DNA from: Streptomyces sp. ITFR-21
GTDB lineage: Bacteria; Actinomycetota; Actinomycetes; Streptomycetales; Streptomycetaceae
Assembly: GCF_031844685.1 (NCBI RefSeq)
Contig: NZ_CP134605.1
Coordinates: 5,081,001-5,145,000 of the forward strand
Length of the DNA: 64,000 bases
Direction: 5' to 3'
Below the pieces are notes generated by a model. It saw only the letters and a program-made list of their open reading frames with translations. It did no database searches and was not told the DNA's origin. The translations under genes and the position numbers were made by a program. Positions 1 through 11,193 of the stretch are shown piece after piece; position 1 is the stretch's first letter; each line of letters starts with the position of its first letter.

Positions 1-595
1 CCGGGCGACCGGCGTACGGCAGCTGGACGGCGGACCGCCGACTGCGGCGGGCGGCGGGCTCCGGCAGGAGCCGGTCGAGGTCGCGGAGCCCGCGGGGGCC
101 GTGGCGGACGTGGGGGCGGACGCCCTGCGGTGGGGGCTGCTGCGGCCGCCGGGGGAGGACGTGCCGCGGGTCGGGGTCGAGCTGTTGGAGCAGCGGGAGA
201 GCAATCCGCTGTTCCGGATCCGGTACGCCCACGCGCGGACGCGGGCGCTGGCGCGGAACGCGGCGGAACTGGGGGTCGACGTCGAGGCGGCGGAGGACCC
301 ACGGACGGCGCCGTACCACCACCCGGCCGAAACCGAGCTGCTCGGGCTGATCGCGGACTATCCGCGGGTGGTCGAGACCGCGGCCCGGCGGCGGGCGCCC
401 GACCGGGTGGCACGGCATATGGAGCGGCTGGCGGACGCGTTCCTCAGGTTTCACGACGAGTGCCCGCCGCTGCCCAAAGGGGACGAGAAACCCTCGGCCG
501 CCCACGGCGCGCGGATCCGGCTCGCCGAGGCGACGGGCATCGTGCTCGCGGGGGGGCTGTGCCTGCTCGGTATCAGCGCCCCCGAGTACGTGTGA
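1..595 (+). CDS. nrtL: ArgS-related anticodon-binding protein NrtL, C-terminal part
   Basis: The reading frame is open from the left window edge to a TGA at 593-595, so only the C-terminal ~197 residues are visible. The literal DALR signature (ADALRWGLLRP) starts the all-helical anticodon-binding domain of class I arginyl-tRNA synthetases. The tail RIRLAEATG...LCLLGISAPEYV also looks like the end of ArgS. No catalytic HIGH or KMSKS region is inside the window. In Streptomyces a gene of this kind, related to ArgS and called NrtL, lies just upstream of lysA, and that order is what I see. Whether it aminoacylates tRNA cannot be told from this fragment. Confidence 0.7.
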   Translation, partial: RATGVRQLDGGPPTAAGGGLRQEPVEVAEPAGAVADVGADALRWGLLRPPGEDVPRVGVELLEQRESNPLFRIRYAHARTRALARNAAELGVDVEAAEDPRTAPYHHPAETELLGLIADYPRVVETAARRRAPDRVARHMERLADAFLRFHDECPPLPKGDEKPSAAHGARIRLAEATGIVLAGGLCLLGISAPEYV

Positions 596-970
596 GGCGG
601 GCATGACGCCCGCCGCACCCCCGCACCCGCCGCCGCCCCTCCCGCCGACCCCGAACCTCGACCAGTGCCCCCGCCCCCGCTCGGACCGGGCGACCGGCAC
701 CACCGCACCCCGGCCCACGCCCCGCCCCCGCCCTGACCCACCGCCGCCCGCGCCGCCACCTCCCGCCGGGAGCCCGGAGCCTGAGACCGTAGCCCCGACC
801 GCCCCTCCCGCCGACCCCGAACCCGTGCCGACCCCACCCCGAACCCGTGCCGAACCCGTGCCGACGCCGTGACCGGGCCCGTAGCCGACCCGGCGCCGGC
901 CCCGTGACCGGCCCCGAACCCCTCCCCATGCCACCACCACCCCACCCCCGACCACAAGAAAGCCCCACCC
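596..970. other. C-rich, G-poor intergenic stretch before lysA
   Basis: These 375 bases contain no convincing gene. The top strand is strikingly rich in C and poor in G, with imperfect repeats of CCGAACCCGTGCCGA-like units around 815-865. Frames through it give only proline/threonine/arginine low complexity. A long C>G bubble in the transcribed strand is the base composition expected of a Rho-loading site. That would make it a candidate Rho-dependent terminator or leader between nrtL and lysA, which is inference only. Confidence 0.45.
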
Positions 971-2362
971 GTGAGCCGCTCCGCACACCCCGCAGGCCCC
1001 CGCCACGCCGACGTGCTGCCCGAAGGGCACTACTCCGCGCCGCCGGCCGACCTCAACCACCTCCACCCCCGCGTCTGGTCCCGCACCGTCACCCGTAACG
1101 CTGACGGCGCCGCCGAGATCGCCGGCCTCGACGTACGCGACCTCGCCGAGGAGTTCGGCACGCCGGCGTACTTCCTCGACGAGGCCGACTTCCGGGCCCG
1201 CTGCCGTGCCTGGCGGGCCGCCTTCGGGCAGGGCGCCGACGTCTTCTACGCCGGCAAGGCGTTCCTGTCCCGGGCCGTCGTGAAGTGGCTGTACGAGGAG
1301 GGGCTCAACCTCGACGTCTGCTCCGGCACCGAGCTGGCCGTGGCGCTCGACGGCGGGATGCCGGCCGACCGCATCGCCCTGCACGGCAACAACAAGAGCA
1401 CGGCGGAGATCCGCCGGGCGATCGAGGCGGGCGTCGGCCGGATCGTGCTGGACTCCTTCCAGGAGATCGTCCGGGTGGCGGCGGAGGCCGGACGGCAGGG
1501 CAAGCGGCAGCGGGTGCAGATCCGGGTGACCGTCGGCGTCGAGGCGCACACCCACGAGTTCATCGCGACCGCGCACGAGGACCAGAAGTTCGGCATCGGT
1601 CTCGCCGACGGCCAGGCCGCCGAGGCGGTCCGCCGGGTGCTGAACCTGGACAGCCTCGAACTCGTCGGCATCCACAGCCACATCGGCTCGCAGATCTTCG
1701 ACATGGCGGGTTTCGAGGTGGCCGCGCGCCGCGTCGTGTCGCTGCTGGCCGAGGTACGGGACGAGCACGGCGTGGAGCTGCCGGAGATCGACCTCGGCGG
1801 CGGCCTCGGCATCGCGTACACGCCGGACGACGACCCGCGCGAGCCGCACGAGATCGCCAAGGCGCTCGGCGAGATCGTCGCCCGGGAGTGCGACGCGGCC
1901 CGCCTCGCGCCGCCGCGGCTGTCCGTCGAGCCGGGCCGGGCGATCGTCGGCCCGACGGCGTTCACCCTCTACGAGGTCGGCACGGTGAAGCCGCTGGAGG
2001 GCCTGCGGACGTACGTGAGCGTGGACGGCGGCATGTCGGACAACATCCGCACCGCGCTCTACGACGCGGAGTACAGCGTGGCGCTGGTCTCCCGTACGAG
2101 CGACGCGGCGCCGATGCTCAGCCGGGTGGTCGGCAAGCACTGCGAGAGCGGCGACATCGTGGTGAAGGACGCCTTCCTGCCCGCTGACGTGGCCCCGGGC
2201 GACCTCCTCGCGGTGCCGGCCACGGGTGCGTACTGCCGGGCCATGGCGAGCAACTACAACCACGCGCTGCGGCCCCCGGTCGTGGCGGTCGCCGACGGAC
2301 GGGCCCGGGTGATCGTGCGCCGGGAGACGGAGGAGGACCTGTTGGGGCTGGACGTCGGCTGA
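971..2362 (+). CDS. lysA: Diaminopimelate decarboxylase
   Basis: This PLP enzyme decarboxylates meso-diaminopimelate to L-lysine, the last step of lysine synthesis in the cytoplasm. The 463-residue product has the fold-III decarboxylase motifs in order: the PLP lysine in FYAGKAF (residue ~96), VCSGTELA, HGNNKS, GIHSHIGSQ, the glycine-rich phosphate loop DLGGGLGI, SVEPGRAIVG, and the active-site cysteine segment HCESGDI. The GTG start at 971 gives the length usual for streptomycete LysA. It is followed by hom, thrC and thrB, so aspartate-family synthesis is clustered here. Confidence 0.96.
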   Translation: MSRSAHPAGPRHADVLPEGHYSAPPADLNHLHPRVWSRTVTRNADGAAEIAGLDVRDLAEEFGTPAYFLDEADFRARCRAWRAAFGQGADVFYAGKAFLSRAVVKWLYEEGLNLDVCSGTELAVALDGGMPADRIALHGNNKSTAEIRRAIEAGVGRIVLDSFQEIVRVAAEAGRQGKRQRVQIRVTVGVEAHTHEFIATAHEDQKFGIGLADGQAAEAVRRVLNLDSLELVGIHSHIGSQIFDMAGFEVAARRVVSLLAEVRDEHGVELPEIDLGGGLGIAYTPDDDPREPHEIAKALGEIVARECDAARLAPPRLSVEPGRAIVGPTAFTLYEVGTVKPLEGLRTYVSVDGGMSDNIRTALYDAEYSVALVSRTSDAAPMLSRVVGKHCESGDIVVKDAFLPADVAPGDLLAVPATGAYCRAMASNYNHALRPPVVAVADGRARVIVRRETEEDLLGLDVG

Positions 2363-2827
2363 CACCCGGAGCCGGTACGCCCCCGGGCCCCGCCCCCGGG
2401 CCCCGCTCCCGGGGCCCCGCTCCCGGGCCCCCGGACCGCCGCCGCGGGTACGCCCGCCCCGCCCCCCGACCCCCGCCGCCGGCAGGCCGGGCCCCGGATC
2501 CCCGCTGCGGGGCCCCGGGGCACCCGGACCGTCCCGCGGCCGCGCCCCTGCCCCCGGGCGGACCGGCGCGGGGCACCCGGACCGCCCGGACCCCGCCCAC
2601 CGCCCGGCGGAGAATTCGCCGTCCCGAGCCCCGGCCGACCCCGAAAAAACGCGGGATCGTCGACCGGAGGCGAAAAAATCACGCCCGCCCGGCCGGTCTC
2701 GCGATCCGGACAGTGCGTGGCTTCTCCCGTCCGGTGCGTGAGACTGGTTCGGCACAGGTCCGGCAGGTGCCCCCCCGCGTTCCGCACCCGCAGCCTGCAT
2801 GAGAAACCGCAAGAGAGACGAGGTCGG
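2363..2827. other. lysA-hom intergenic region with GC-rich self-complementary repeats
   Basis: No gene is recognised in these 465 bases. From about 2379 to 2432 there are reiterated CCCGGGCCCCG units that can fold on themselves and could end lysA transcription. Around 2641-2690 the composition drops, with A6 runs (cgaaaaaacg, gcgaaaaaatc), as expected for a promoter region. The last part is a leader ending in the purine-rich gagagacgagg in front of hom. No specific operator or riboswitch was recognised. Confidence 0.5.
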
Positions 2828-4120
2828 ATGATGCGTACGCGTCCGCTGAAGGTGGCGCTGCTGGGCTGCGGTGTGGTCGGCTCCGAGGTCACGCGCATCA
2901 TCACCACGCACGCCGACGACCTCGCCGCGCGGATCGGCGCACCGATCGAGTTGGCCGGGATCGCGGTACGCCGCCCCAACCGGGTCCGCGCGGGCGTCCC
3001 CGCCGAGCTGCTCACCACCGACGCCACCGCGCTGGTCAAGCGCGGCGACCTGGACGTCGTCGTCGAGGTCGTCGGCGGCATCGAGCCGGTCCGCACGCTC
3101 ATCACCACCGCCTTCGAGCACGGTGCCTCGGTGGTCTCCGCCAACAAGGCGCTGCTCGCCGCCGACGGCGCCGGGCTGCACGCCAAGGCCGCCGAGCACA
3201 AGGTGGACCTCTACTACGAGGCCGCCGTCGCGGGCGCGATCCCGCTGATCAGGCCGCTGCGCGAGTCGCTGGCCGGCGACAAGGTGAACCGGGTGCTGGG
3301 CATCGTCAACGGCACCACCAACTTCATCCTCGACAAGATGGACTCCACCGGCGCCGGCTACAGCGAGGCACTGGACGAGGCGACCGCGCTCGGTTACGCC
3401 GAGGCCGACCCGACCGCCGACGTGGAGGGCTTCGACGCCGCCGCGAAGGCGGCGATCCTGGCCGGCATCGCCTTCCACACCCGGGTGACCATCGACGACG
3501 TGTACCGCGAGGGCCTCACCGAGGTCACCGCCGCCGACATCGCCTCCGCCCGCCAGATGGGCTGTACGGTGAAGCTGCTGGCCGTCTGCGAGCGCGCGCC
3601 CGACGGCCGGTCGGTGACGGCCCGGGTGCACCCCGCGATGATCCCGCTCAGCCACCCGCTCGCATCGGTCCGCGAGGCGTACAACGCCGTCGTCGTCGAG
3701 GCGGAGGCGGCCGGCCGGCTGATGTTCTACGGTCCCGGCGCGGGCGGCGCACCCACCGCCTCCGCCGTTCTCGGCGACCTGGTGGCCGCCTGCCGCAACA
3801 AACTGGCGGCCACCACCGGGGCCGGCGAGTCCGCGTACACGCGGCTGCCGGTCAGCCCCATGGGGGATGTGGTCACCCGCTACCACATCAGCCTCGATGT
3901 GGCGGACAAACCGGGCGTCCTGGCTCAGGTCGCGACGGTGTTCGCCGAGCACGATGTGTCGATCGACACGGTGCGCCAGCAGGGCAGGGACGGCGAGGCG
4001 TCCCTCGTCGTCGTCACCCACCGCGCACTGGACGCCGCGCTCTCCGCGACCGTGTCCAGCCTGCGGAAACTCGACACCGTACGCGGCGTCGCCAGCATCA
4101 TGCGCGTTGAAGGGGAGTAG
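2828..4120 (+). CDS. hom: Homoserine dehydrogenase
   Basis: It reduces aspartate semialdehyde to homoserine with NAD(P)H, the branch point to threonine and methionine. The ~430-residue protein has an N-terminal Rossmann motif ALLGCGVVGSEV, the catalytic-domain segments NGTTNFILDKM and GYAEADPTADVEG, and a C-terminal ACT domain (from about residue 350, YHISLDVADKPGVLAQVA) of the type that mediates threonine feedback. The ATG at 2828 (ATGATG) follows a purine-rich ribosome site; a GTG further upstream in frame would add a tail unlike the family. thrC starts 7 bases after its stop. Confidence 0.95.
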   Translation: MMRTRPLKVALLGCGVVGSEVTRIITTHADDLAARIGAPIELAGIAVRRPNRVRAGVPAELLTTDATALVKRGDLDVVVEVVGGIEPVRTLITTAFEHGASVVSANKALLAADGAGLHAKAAEHKVDLYYEAAVAGAIPLIRPLRESLAGDKVNRVLGIVNGTTNFILDKMDSTGAGYSEALDEATALGYAEADPTADVEGFDAAAKAAILAGIAFHTRVTIDDVYREGLTEVTAADIASARQMGCTVKLLAVCERAPDGRSVTARVHPAMIPLSHPLASVREAYNAVVVEAEAAGRLMFYGPGAGGAPTASAVLGDLVAACRNKLAATTGAGESAYTRLPVSPMGDVVTRYHISLDVADKPGVLAQVATVFAEHDVSIDTVRQQGRDGEASLVVVTHRALDAALSATVSSLRKLDTVRGVASIMRVEGE

Positions 4121-4127
4121 GACCGCT

Positions 4128-5219
4128 ATGAACGCAACCATCGATCAGCCCCGAATGTCCGGCACCCACCAGTGGCGCGGCATCATCGAGGAGTACCGCG
4201 GCCGGCTGCCGGTCGGCGCGGACACCCCGGTGGTCACGCTGCTGGAGGGTGGCACCCCGCTGGTTCCGGCGCAGCTGCTGTCGGAGCGGACCGGCTGCGA
4301 TGTCTACCTGAAGGTCGAGGGGGCCAACCCGACCGGGTCCTTCAAGGACCGCGGGATGACCATGGCCATCTCCAAGGCCAAGCAGGACGGCGCCCAGGCC
4401 GTCATCTGCGCCTCCACCGGCAACACCTCCGCGTCGGCCGCGGCCTACGCGGTACGGGCCGGCATGGTGTGCGCGGTGCTGGTGCCGCAGGGCAAGATCG
4501 CCCTCGGCAAGATGGGGCAGGCGCTGGTGCACGGCAGCCGCATCCTCCAGGTCGACGGCAACTTCGACGACTGCCTGCAACTGGCCCGCGGCCTGAGCGA
4601 GAAATACCCGGTGGCGCTGGTCAACTCGGTCAACCCGGTGCGGATCGAGGGACAGAAGACGGCCGCCTTCGAGATCGTCGACGCGCTCGGCGACGCCCCC
4701 GACATCCACGTCCTGCCGGTGGGCAACGCGGGGAACATCACCGCGTACTGGCGTGGCTACCGCGAGTACGCGGCCGACGGGATGGCCACCCAAACACCGC
4801 GGATGTGGGGCTTCCAGGCGTCCGGCTCCGCGCCGATCGTCAACGGGGCGCCGGTACCGCAGCCGCAGACCATCGCCACCGCGATCCGGATCGGCAACCC
4901 GGCGTCCTGGGAGTACGCGGTCGCCGCCCGCGACGAGTCCGGCGGCCTCATCGAGGCGGTGACGGACCGCCAGATCCTGTCCGCGTACCGCCTGCTGGCG
5001 GCCAAGGAGGGCGTCTTCGTCGAGCCCGCCTCCGCCGCGTCCGTGGCCGGCCTGCTGAAGGCGGCGGACGAGGGCGAGGTGGACCCGGGCCAGCGGATCG
5101 TCTGCACGGTCACCGGCAACGGCCTCAAGGACCCCGACTGGGCCGTCGCCGGCGCGCCGCAGCCCGTCACCGTCCCCGTCGACGCGGACGCCGCCGCCAC
5201 CCACCTCGGCCTCGCCTGA
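4128..5219 (+). CDS. thrC: Threonine synthase
   Basis: This PLP-dependent enzyme converts O-phosphohomoserine to threonine. The 363-residue protein has the fold-II motif GSFKDRGM, where the lysine is the PLP Schiff base (residue ~66), followed by CASTGNTSASAAAYA and the phosphate-binding PVGNAGNITAYW. The start ATG at 4128 follows AGGGGAG, which overlaps the hom stop, so hom and thrC are probably translated from one message. A strong hairpin follows the gene, so thrB is likely transcribed separately. Confidence 0.95.
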   Translation: MNATIDQPRMSGTHQWRGIIEEYRGRLPVGADTPVVTLLEGGTPLVPAQLLSERTGCDVYLKVEGANPTGSFKDRGMTMAISKAKQDGAQAVICASTGNTSASAAAYAVRAGMVCAVLVPQGKIALGKMGQALVHGSRILQVDGNFDDCLQLARGLSEKYPVALVNSVNPVRIEGQKTAAFEIVDALGDAPDIHVLPVGNAGNITAYWRGYREYAADGMATQTPRMWGFQASGSAPIVNGAPVPQPQTIATAIRIGNPASWEYAVAARDESGGLIEAVTDRQILSAYRLLAAKEGVFVEPASAASVAGLLKAADEGEVDPGQRIVCTVTGNGLKDPDWAVAGAPQPVTVPVDADAAATHLGLA

Positions 5220-5234
5220 GGCTTTCCGCTCCGA

Positions 5235-5274
5235 CCGCCGGACGGACTCCCCCCGCCGGGAGCCCGTCCGGCGG
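5235..5274 (+). terminator. Hairpin after thrC
   Basis: Arms CCGCCGGACGG (5235-5245) and CCGTCCGGCGG (5264-5274) pair perfectly, and TCCC/GGGA extends the stem inside. There is no U tract, as is usual for Streptomyces terminators. Confidence 0.7.
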
Positions 5275-5601
5275 CCCCGCGCTCCGGCCCGCCCGTACCG
5301 ACGGCCGCACCGCCCGCCCGTACCGGGCCCGTACGACCTGTACCGGGCGCGCCCGGAGACGGCGGCCGAGGGGCGCGAAGGGGTCCTCGGCGCCGGGGCG
5401 CACACTGGCGGGGCGACACGCATCGAGCGCGGTGCGTGCGCCCTGTGTCGCAGAAGAACCTTCCTTCGATAGGCTGACCTCAGCGGCACCGCAGTGTGCC
5501 CCGAATCCCGGCGGATGCTCCGCGCATCGCCACCCCCGCCCAGCCGCCCGGCAATGGCGCCGTGCCCGGAGGGCGTACCGCACAAGGAGATTCGTCGAAC
5601 G
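5275..5601. promoter_or_regulatory. Upstream region of thrB, probable promoter
   Basis: No gene is seen. The segment follows the thrC terminator, so it should carry the thrB promoter. TAGGCT at 5470-5475 is a plausible -10 hexamer, but no good -35 stands at the right distance. The leader ends with AAGGAGAT in front of the thrB ATG. Confidence 0.35.
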
Positions 5602-6525
5602 ATGGCCGGTCCCGCGTTCCGCGCCGCCGCAGTACGAGTGCGCGTCCCCGCGACCAGCGCCAACCTGGGCCCCGGTTTCGACGCCTTCGGCCTGGCCTTG
5701 GGGCTGTACGACGACGTGGTGGTCCGCGTCGCCGACGCCGGTCTGCACGTCGACATCGCAGGGGAGGGCGCCGACACGCTGCCCCGGGACGAGAAGCATT
5801 TGGTCGTACGGTCGCTGCGGACCACGTTCGACCTGCTGGGGGGCCAGCCGCGCGGCCTCGAAGTGGTGTGCGCCAACCGCGTCCCGCACGGGCGCGGCCT
5901 CGGCTCGTCGTCGGCCGCCATCTGCGCGGGAATCATCGCCGCCCGCGCGGTGACGATAGGCGGGCCGGGTGTGCTCGACGACACCGCGCTGCTGGAACTG
6001 GCCACCGAGATCGAGGGCCACCCCGACAACGTGGCGGCCTGCCTGCTCGGCGGTTTCACGCTGGCCTGGACCGATGGCGGCGCCGCGCGGGCGATCCGGA
6101 TGGACCCGGTGGCGTCGCTGGTGCCGGTCGTCTTCGTGCCGGCCACGCCGCTGCTCACCGAGACCGCCCGCGGGCTGCTGCCGCGTACCGTCCCGCATGT
6201 GGACGCCGCGGTCAACGCGGGCCGGGCCGCGCTGCTGGTGGAGGCGCTCACCAGGCGCCCCGACCTGCTGCTGCCCGCCACCGAGGACCGCCTGCACCAG
6301 GACTACCGGGGGCCCGCCATGCCGGAGAGTCTGGCGCTGGTCAGCCGGCTGCGCGCGGAAGGCGTCCCCGCCGTCGTGTCCGGCGCGGGGCCGACCGTGC
6401 TGGCGCTGTCCGACGAGGGCGCCGCCGACAAGGTCTCCCGGTTCGCGGCCGAGGGCTGGGCGGCGAACCGCCTGGCGCTCGACCTCACCGGGGCCAGTGT
6501 GCTGCCGCTCGCAGGGGGGCAGTGA
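5602..6525 (+). CDS. thrB: Homoserine kinase
   Basis: It phosphorylates homoserine with ATP to give O-phosphohomoserine, the substrate of ThrC. The 307-residue protein is a GHMP kinase: the N-terminal PATSANLGPGFDAFG, the ATP-binding loop PHGRGLGSSSAAICAG (about residue 90-105), and the C-terminal glycine motif VVSGAGPTVLAL. The ATG at 5602 follows AAGGAG with good spacing; upstream in-frame starts would add an arginine/proline stretch foreign to the family. It is separated from thrC by a terminator-like hairpin and 327 further bases. Confidence 0.94.
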   Translation: MAGPAFRAAAVRVRVPATSANLGPGFDAFGLALGLYDDVVVRVADAGLHVDIAGEGADTLPRDEKHLVVRSLRTTFDLLGGQPRGLEVVCANRVPHGRGLGSSSAAICAGIIAARAVTIGGPGVLDDTALLELATEIEGHPDNVAACLLGGFTLAWTDGGAARAIRMDPVASLVPVVFVPATPLLTETARGLLPRTVPHVDAAVNAGRAALLVEALTRRPDLLLPATEDRLHQDYRGPAMPESLALVSRLRAEGVPAVVSGAGPTVLALSDEGAADKVSRFAAEGWAANRLALDLTGASVLPLAGGQ

Positions 6526-6910
6526 ACACGATTGCCGGGCGTAGAGAGGGGGAATATCCGTTGGATCCGGTAGTGTTAATCTCAAGCCAGCATTCGCCGC
6601 CCAATGGGTGCGATGCGCTGTGTCGCCGTCCCGGAAAACGCCATGGGACGACCCTTCTTCCGGGAGCCTCCCACACCGCACAGGCAGCCTGACCGGGGAA
6701 TTCGGACACCCCGCCCGCGCAGTGTCGAGCACGCTCCGGAGTCGGTACGAGATCTCCCGCAGTTCTCTCCGTACCGAAGCACGTATGTTTTTCTGCCGCC
6801 ATCAGGCGGACCACCGCCCCGGCTCTGAGCAGCGGATACGCCCAGATCCGGACAGCACGACCGGTCGCCGAGCCAGACAGGCCGACGTCCGCTCCAGGGA
6901 AGGACCCTTC
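6526..6910 (+). promoter_or_regulatory. rho leader and promoter region
   Basis: These 385 bases hold no gene. An AT-richer patch at 6550-6585 contains TAGTGTTAATCTCAAG (from 6571), which could be a -10 region. The rest would be a long untranslated leader. Long rho leaders are used for autoregulation in other bacteria. The ribosome site GGGAAGGA sits just before the GTG at 6911. Confidence 0.4.
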
Positions 6911-8956
<2,046 letters not shown>

Positions 8957-9038
8957 GTCCGGTTCCGGTCCGGGCGGGCGTTTTTGACCCGCCGGCCGGT
9001 CGGCTAAACGGTCAACTCAGGCTGTTTGCTTGAATTTT

Positions 9039-9071
9039 ACCCACCCTTCGGGACCATCCCGGGGGGTGGGT
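9039..9071 (+). terminator. Hairpin and U-rich tail after rho
   Basis: Arms ACCCACCC (9039-9046) and GGGTGGGT (9064-9071) pair around an inner CGGGACC/CCCGGG region and are followed by TTCATTTGTT. It lies 83 bases after the rho stop and is a good intrinsic terminator candidate. Confidence 0.6.
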
Positions 9072-9193
9072 TCATTTGTTCGTCATATGATCTGTCGGCC
9101 GCAGGGTGGGGGGAACCACCTGTGGGCACGTCCGGTGCCGCCCTCTCCACTCCACCGCCGCGCCGGGCGTTCTTCTTCCACGACAGGAGCCAT

Positions 9194-10984
9194 GTGACTT
9201 TCTTCCACAAGGGTGGCCGGCGGGCCCGTCTCGCCGTCGCCGCCCCGCTCACCGCGCTGGCCGTCGGCGCCGCGAGTCTGATCCTGACGGCTCCGGCACA
9301 CGCCGGAGCCGTCGCCGACGGCCAGGGGGGGCCGACGGCCACGCAGAGCCAACTGCGGGCCCGGGTGCACGAAGCGGTGAAGCGCCTGCCCGTCGCCGAG
9401 CGGGCGGCGGCCGGCCCGACCGCCACCACCGGCGCCACCGCCACCACCGGCGCCACCGCCAAGCCGCGCATCATCGGCGGCGGTACGACCAACATCAGCA
9501 CCGCGCCGTGGATGGTCCAGCTCATCTACCTCAACCCGGACGACGACAGCATCGAGTTCTGCGGCGGCACCCTGGTCGCCCAGAACAAGGTGCTGACCGC
9601 GGGGCACTGCGTGTCCGGTCTGGACTGGGTGAACAACGGCGTGATCGTGGGTGACACCGGCATCCTCGGCGGCACCGACGCCAGCCCGGTCGTGGGCGTC
9701 ACCGCCCAGTGGGTGAACCCGTCGTACAACGGCAGCACGATCGACAACGACGTGGCGCTGCTGACGCTCGACCACCCGCTCAACCTCAAGACCCTGCCGC
9801 TGGCCACGCCGAACGACACCGCGCTGTACCAGGCGGGGACGCAGGCGAAGGTCTACGGCTGGGGCGTCACCGACTCGGAGCCGAACAGCCCGAACCTGGC
9901 CGAGACTTTGCAGAGCCTGACCCTGTCGGTGAACGGCGACACCGAGTGCGCCGACGAACTCGACGGCGTGCTCGGCGACCCCGACGCCTACATAGCCGGG
10001 CACATGCTGTGCGGCGGCGCCGGCGGGACGGGCGACGACGCCACCGGCAAGACCACCTGCTCCGGCGACTCCGGCGGCCCGCTGGTGGCCGGCGGCAAAC
10101 TGATCGGCCTGGTCTCGTGGGGCGTCAGCTCCGACACGCAGGACTGCAACGTGCCGGGCACGTACGACGTGTTCACCAGGTTCTCGACGTACAGCGGGGT
10201 CGTGCAGCCGCGGATCAACGACACCGACGTGACGCGGGACGCCAAGGCCGACGTGATCGCCCAGACCCCGGCCGGCGCGTCGTACGTGTACGCGTCGACG
10301 GGTACCGGGGTGAAGGGCCGGGTGACGGCCCCCGCGTCGTTCAAGAACTACGACACGGTCATCCAGGCGGACCTGGAGCGCGACGGGTACCAGGACTACA
10401 TCCTGCGCGCCACCAGCAGCGGCAACACCTTCATGGGACACCGCACCGCCGACCGGGCGTCGTACTCGTACACCCGGATCGGCTCCGCCTGGAAGACGCT
10501 CAAGGCGCTGCTGGTGCCCGGGGACGTCACCGGGGACGGCATCCCCGACCTGCTCACCGAGGACTCGGCGGGCCGGCTGTGGATCTACTCCGGCAAGGGC
10601 AACGGGCTGTTCAACACCGCGGTCATGCCCGGCGTCAGCTGGAGCCCGTACAACCTGGTGATCGGCCACGGCGACTTCAGCGGCGACGGTCTCACGGACG
10701 TACTCGCCCGTGACACCAAGACCGGCGGCCTGTACCTGCTGCGGGGCACCGGCAGCGCGGCGGCACCGTTCCTGGCGCCGGTGCTGATCTCCACCGGGTG
10801 GAACGGCTACGACAAGCTGGTCACCGTCGGGGACTTCTCCGGCGACGGCCGCGCGGACCTGCTGGCGCGGGTCCCGTCCGGCTCGTTCTACCTGTTCAAG
10901 GGAACCGGCACGGCCGGCCCGGGGGCCTTCGCGGCCTCGGTCCGGATCGGGACCGGCTGGAACATGTACAACCTGGTGGACTGA
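9194..10984 (+). CDS. Secreted trypsin-like serine protease with FG-GAP/VCBS repeats
   Basis: The 596-residue protein begins with a signal peptide (basic start, hydrophobic core, cleavage near APAHA, residue ~38). A propeptide rich in TTGATA follows, then a chymotrypsin-fold domain starting at IIGGGT. The triad is visible: His in TAGHC (~137), Asp in DNDVALL (~184), Ser in GDSGGPL (~292). The C-terminal ~220 residues hold repeated GD-x-x-GDG-x-x-DLL units (GDVTGDGIPDLL, GDFSGDGLTDVL, GDFSGDGRADLL), calcium-binding propeller repeats. The GTG at 9194 follows AGGAG. It sits between rho and the LCP gene, which I recall as neighbours in S. coelicolor, so it is probably an insertion. Confidence 0.9.
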   Translation: MTFFHKGGRRARLAVAAPLTALAVGAASLILTAPAHAGAVADGQGGPTATQSQLRARVHEAVKRLPVAERAAAGPTATTGATATTGATAKPRIIGGGTTNISTAPWMVQLIYLNPDDDSIEFCGGTLVAQNKVLTAGHCVSGLDWVNNGVIVGDTGILGGTDASPVVGVTAQWVNPSYNGSTIDNDVALLTLDHPLNLKTLPLATPNDTALYQAGTQAKVYGWGVTDSEPNSPNLAETLQSLTLSVNGDTECADELDGVLGDPDAYIAGHMLCGGAGGTGDDATGKTTCSGDSGGPLVAGGKLIGLVSWGVSSDTQDCNVPGTYDVFTRFSTYSGVVQPRINDTDVTRDAKADVIAQTPAGASYVYASTGTGVKGRVTAPASFKNYDTVIQADLERDGYQDYILRATSSGNTFMGHRTADRASYSYTRIGSAWKTLKALLVPGDVTGDGIPDLLTEDSAGRLWIYSGKGNGLFNTAVMPGVSWSPYNLVIGHGDFSGDGLTDVLARDTKTGGLYLLRGTGSAAAPFLAPVLISTGWNGYDKLVTVGDFSGDGRADLLARVPSGSFYLFKGTGTAGPGAFAASVRIGTGWNMYNLVD

Positions 10985-11193
10985 GCGGGGAGACATCCCG
11001 CCCGGCAGATCCGTGACCCAGCGTAGTAATCGCTGCGGCCGCGGTCACCCGGCGAAGTCGCGGAAAAGTGCCCGCGCGGCCCCTGACCAGGGGTGCGCGG
11101 GCACTCGCCGTTGTCCCCCGGATGCCGGGAGCCGTCCCCCGGCGCACGATGGAATGTCTGACCCCATCAGACGCAGGAAGCCGAGGTGGCACG

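Noticed and set aside
603..1098. Pro/Thr/Arg-rich frames between nrtL and lysA
   Set aside because: They only reflect the C-rich composition; no ribosome site and no family resemblance.
4098..6732. Long minus-strand frames across thrC and thrB
   Set aside because: High-GC shadow frames opposite well-supported genes, with Arg/Ala/Gly composition and no recognisable motifs.
8957..9000. GGGCGGGCG-TTTTT-GACCCGCC as a rho terminator
   Set aside because: The T run lies in the loop and not after the stem; the hairpin at 9039-9071 followed by TTCATTTGTT is a better terminator.
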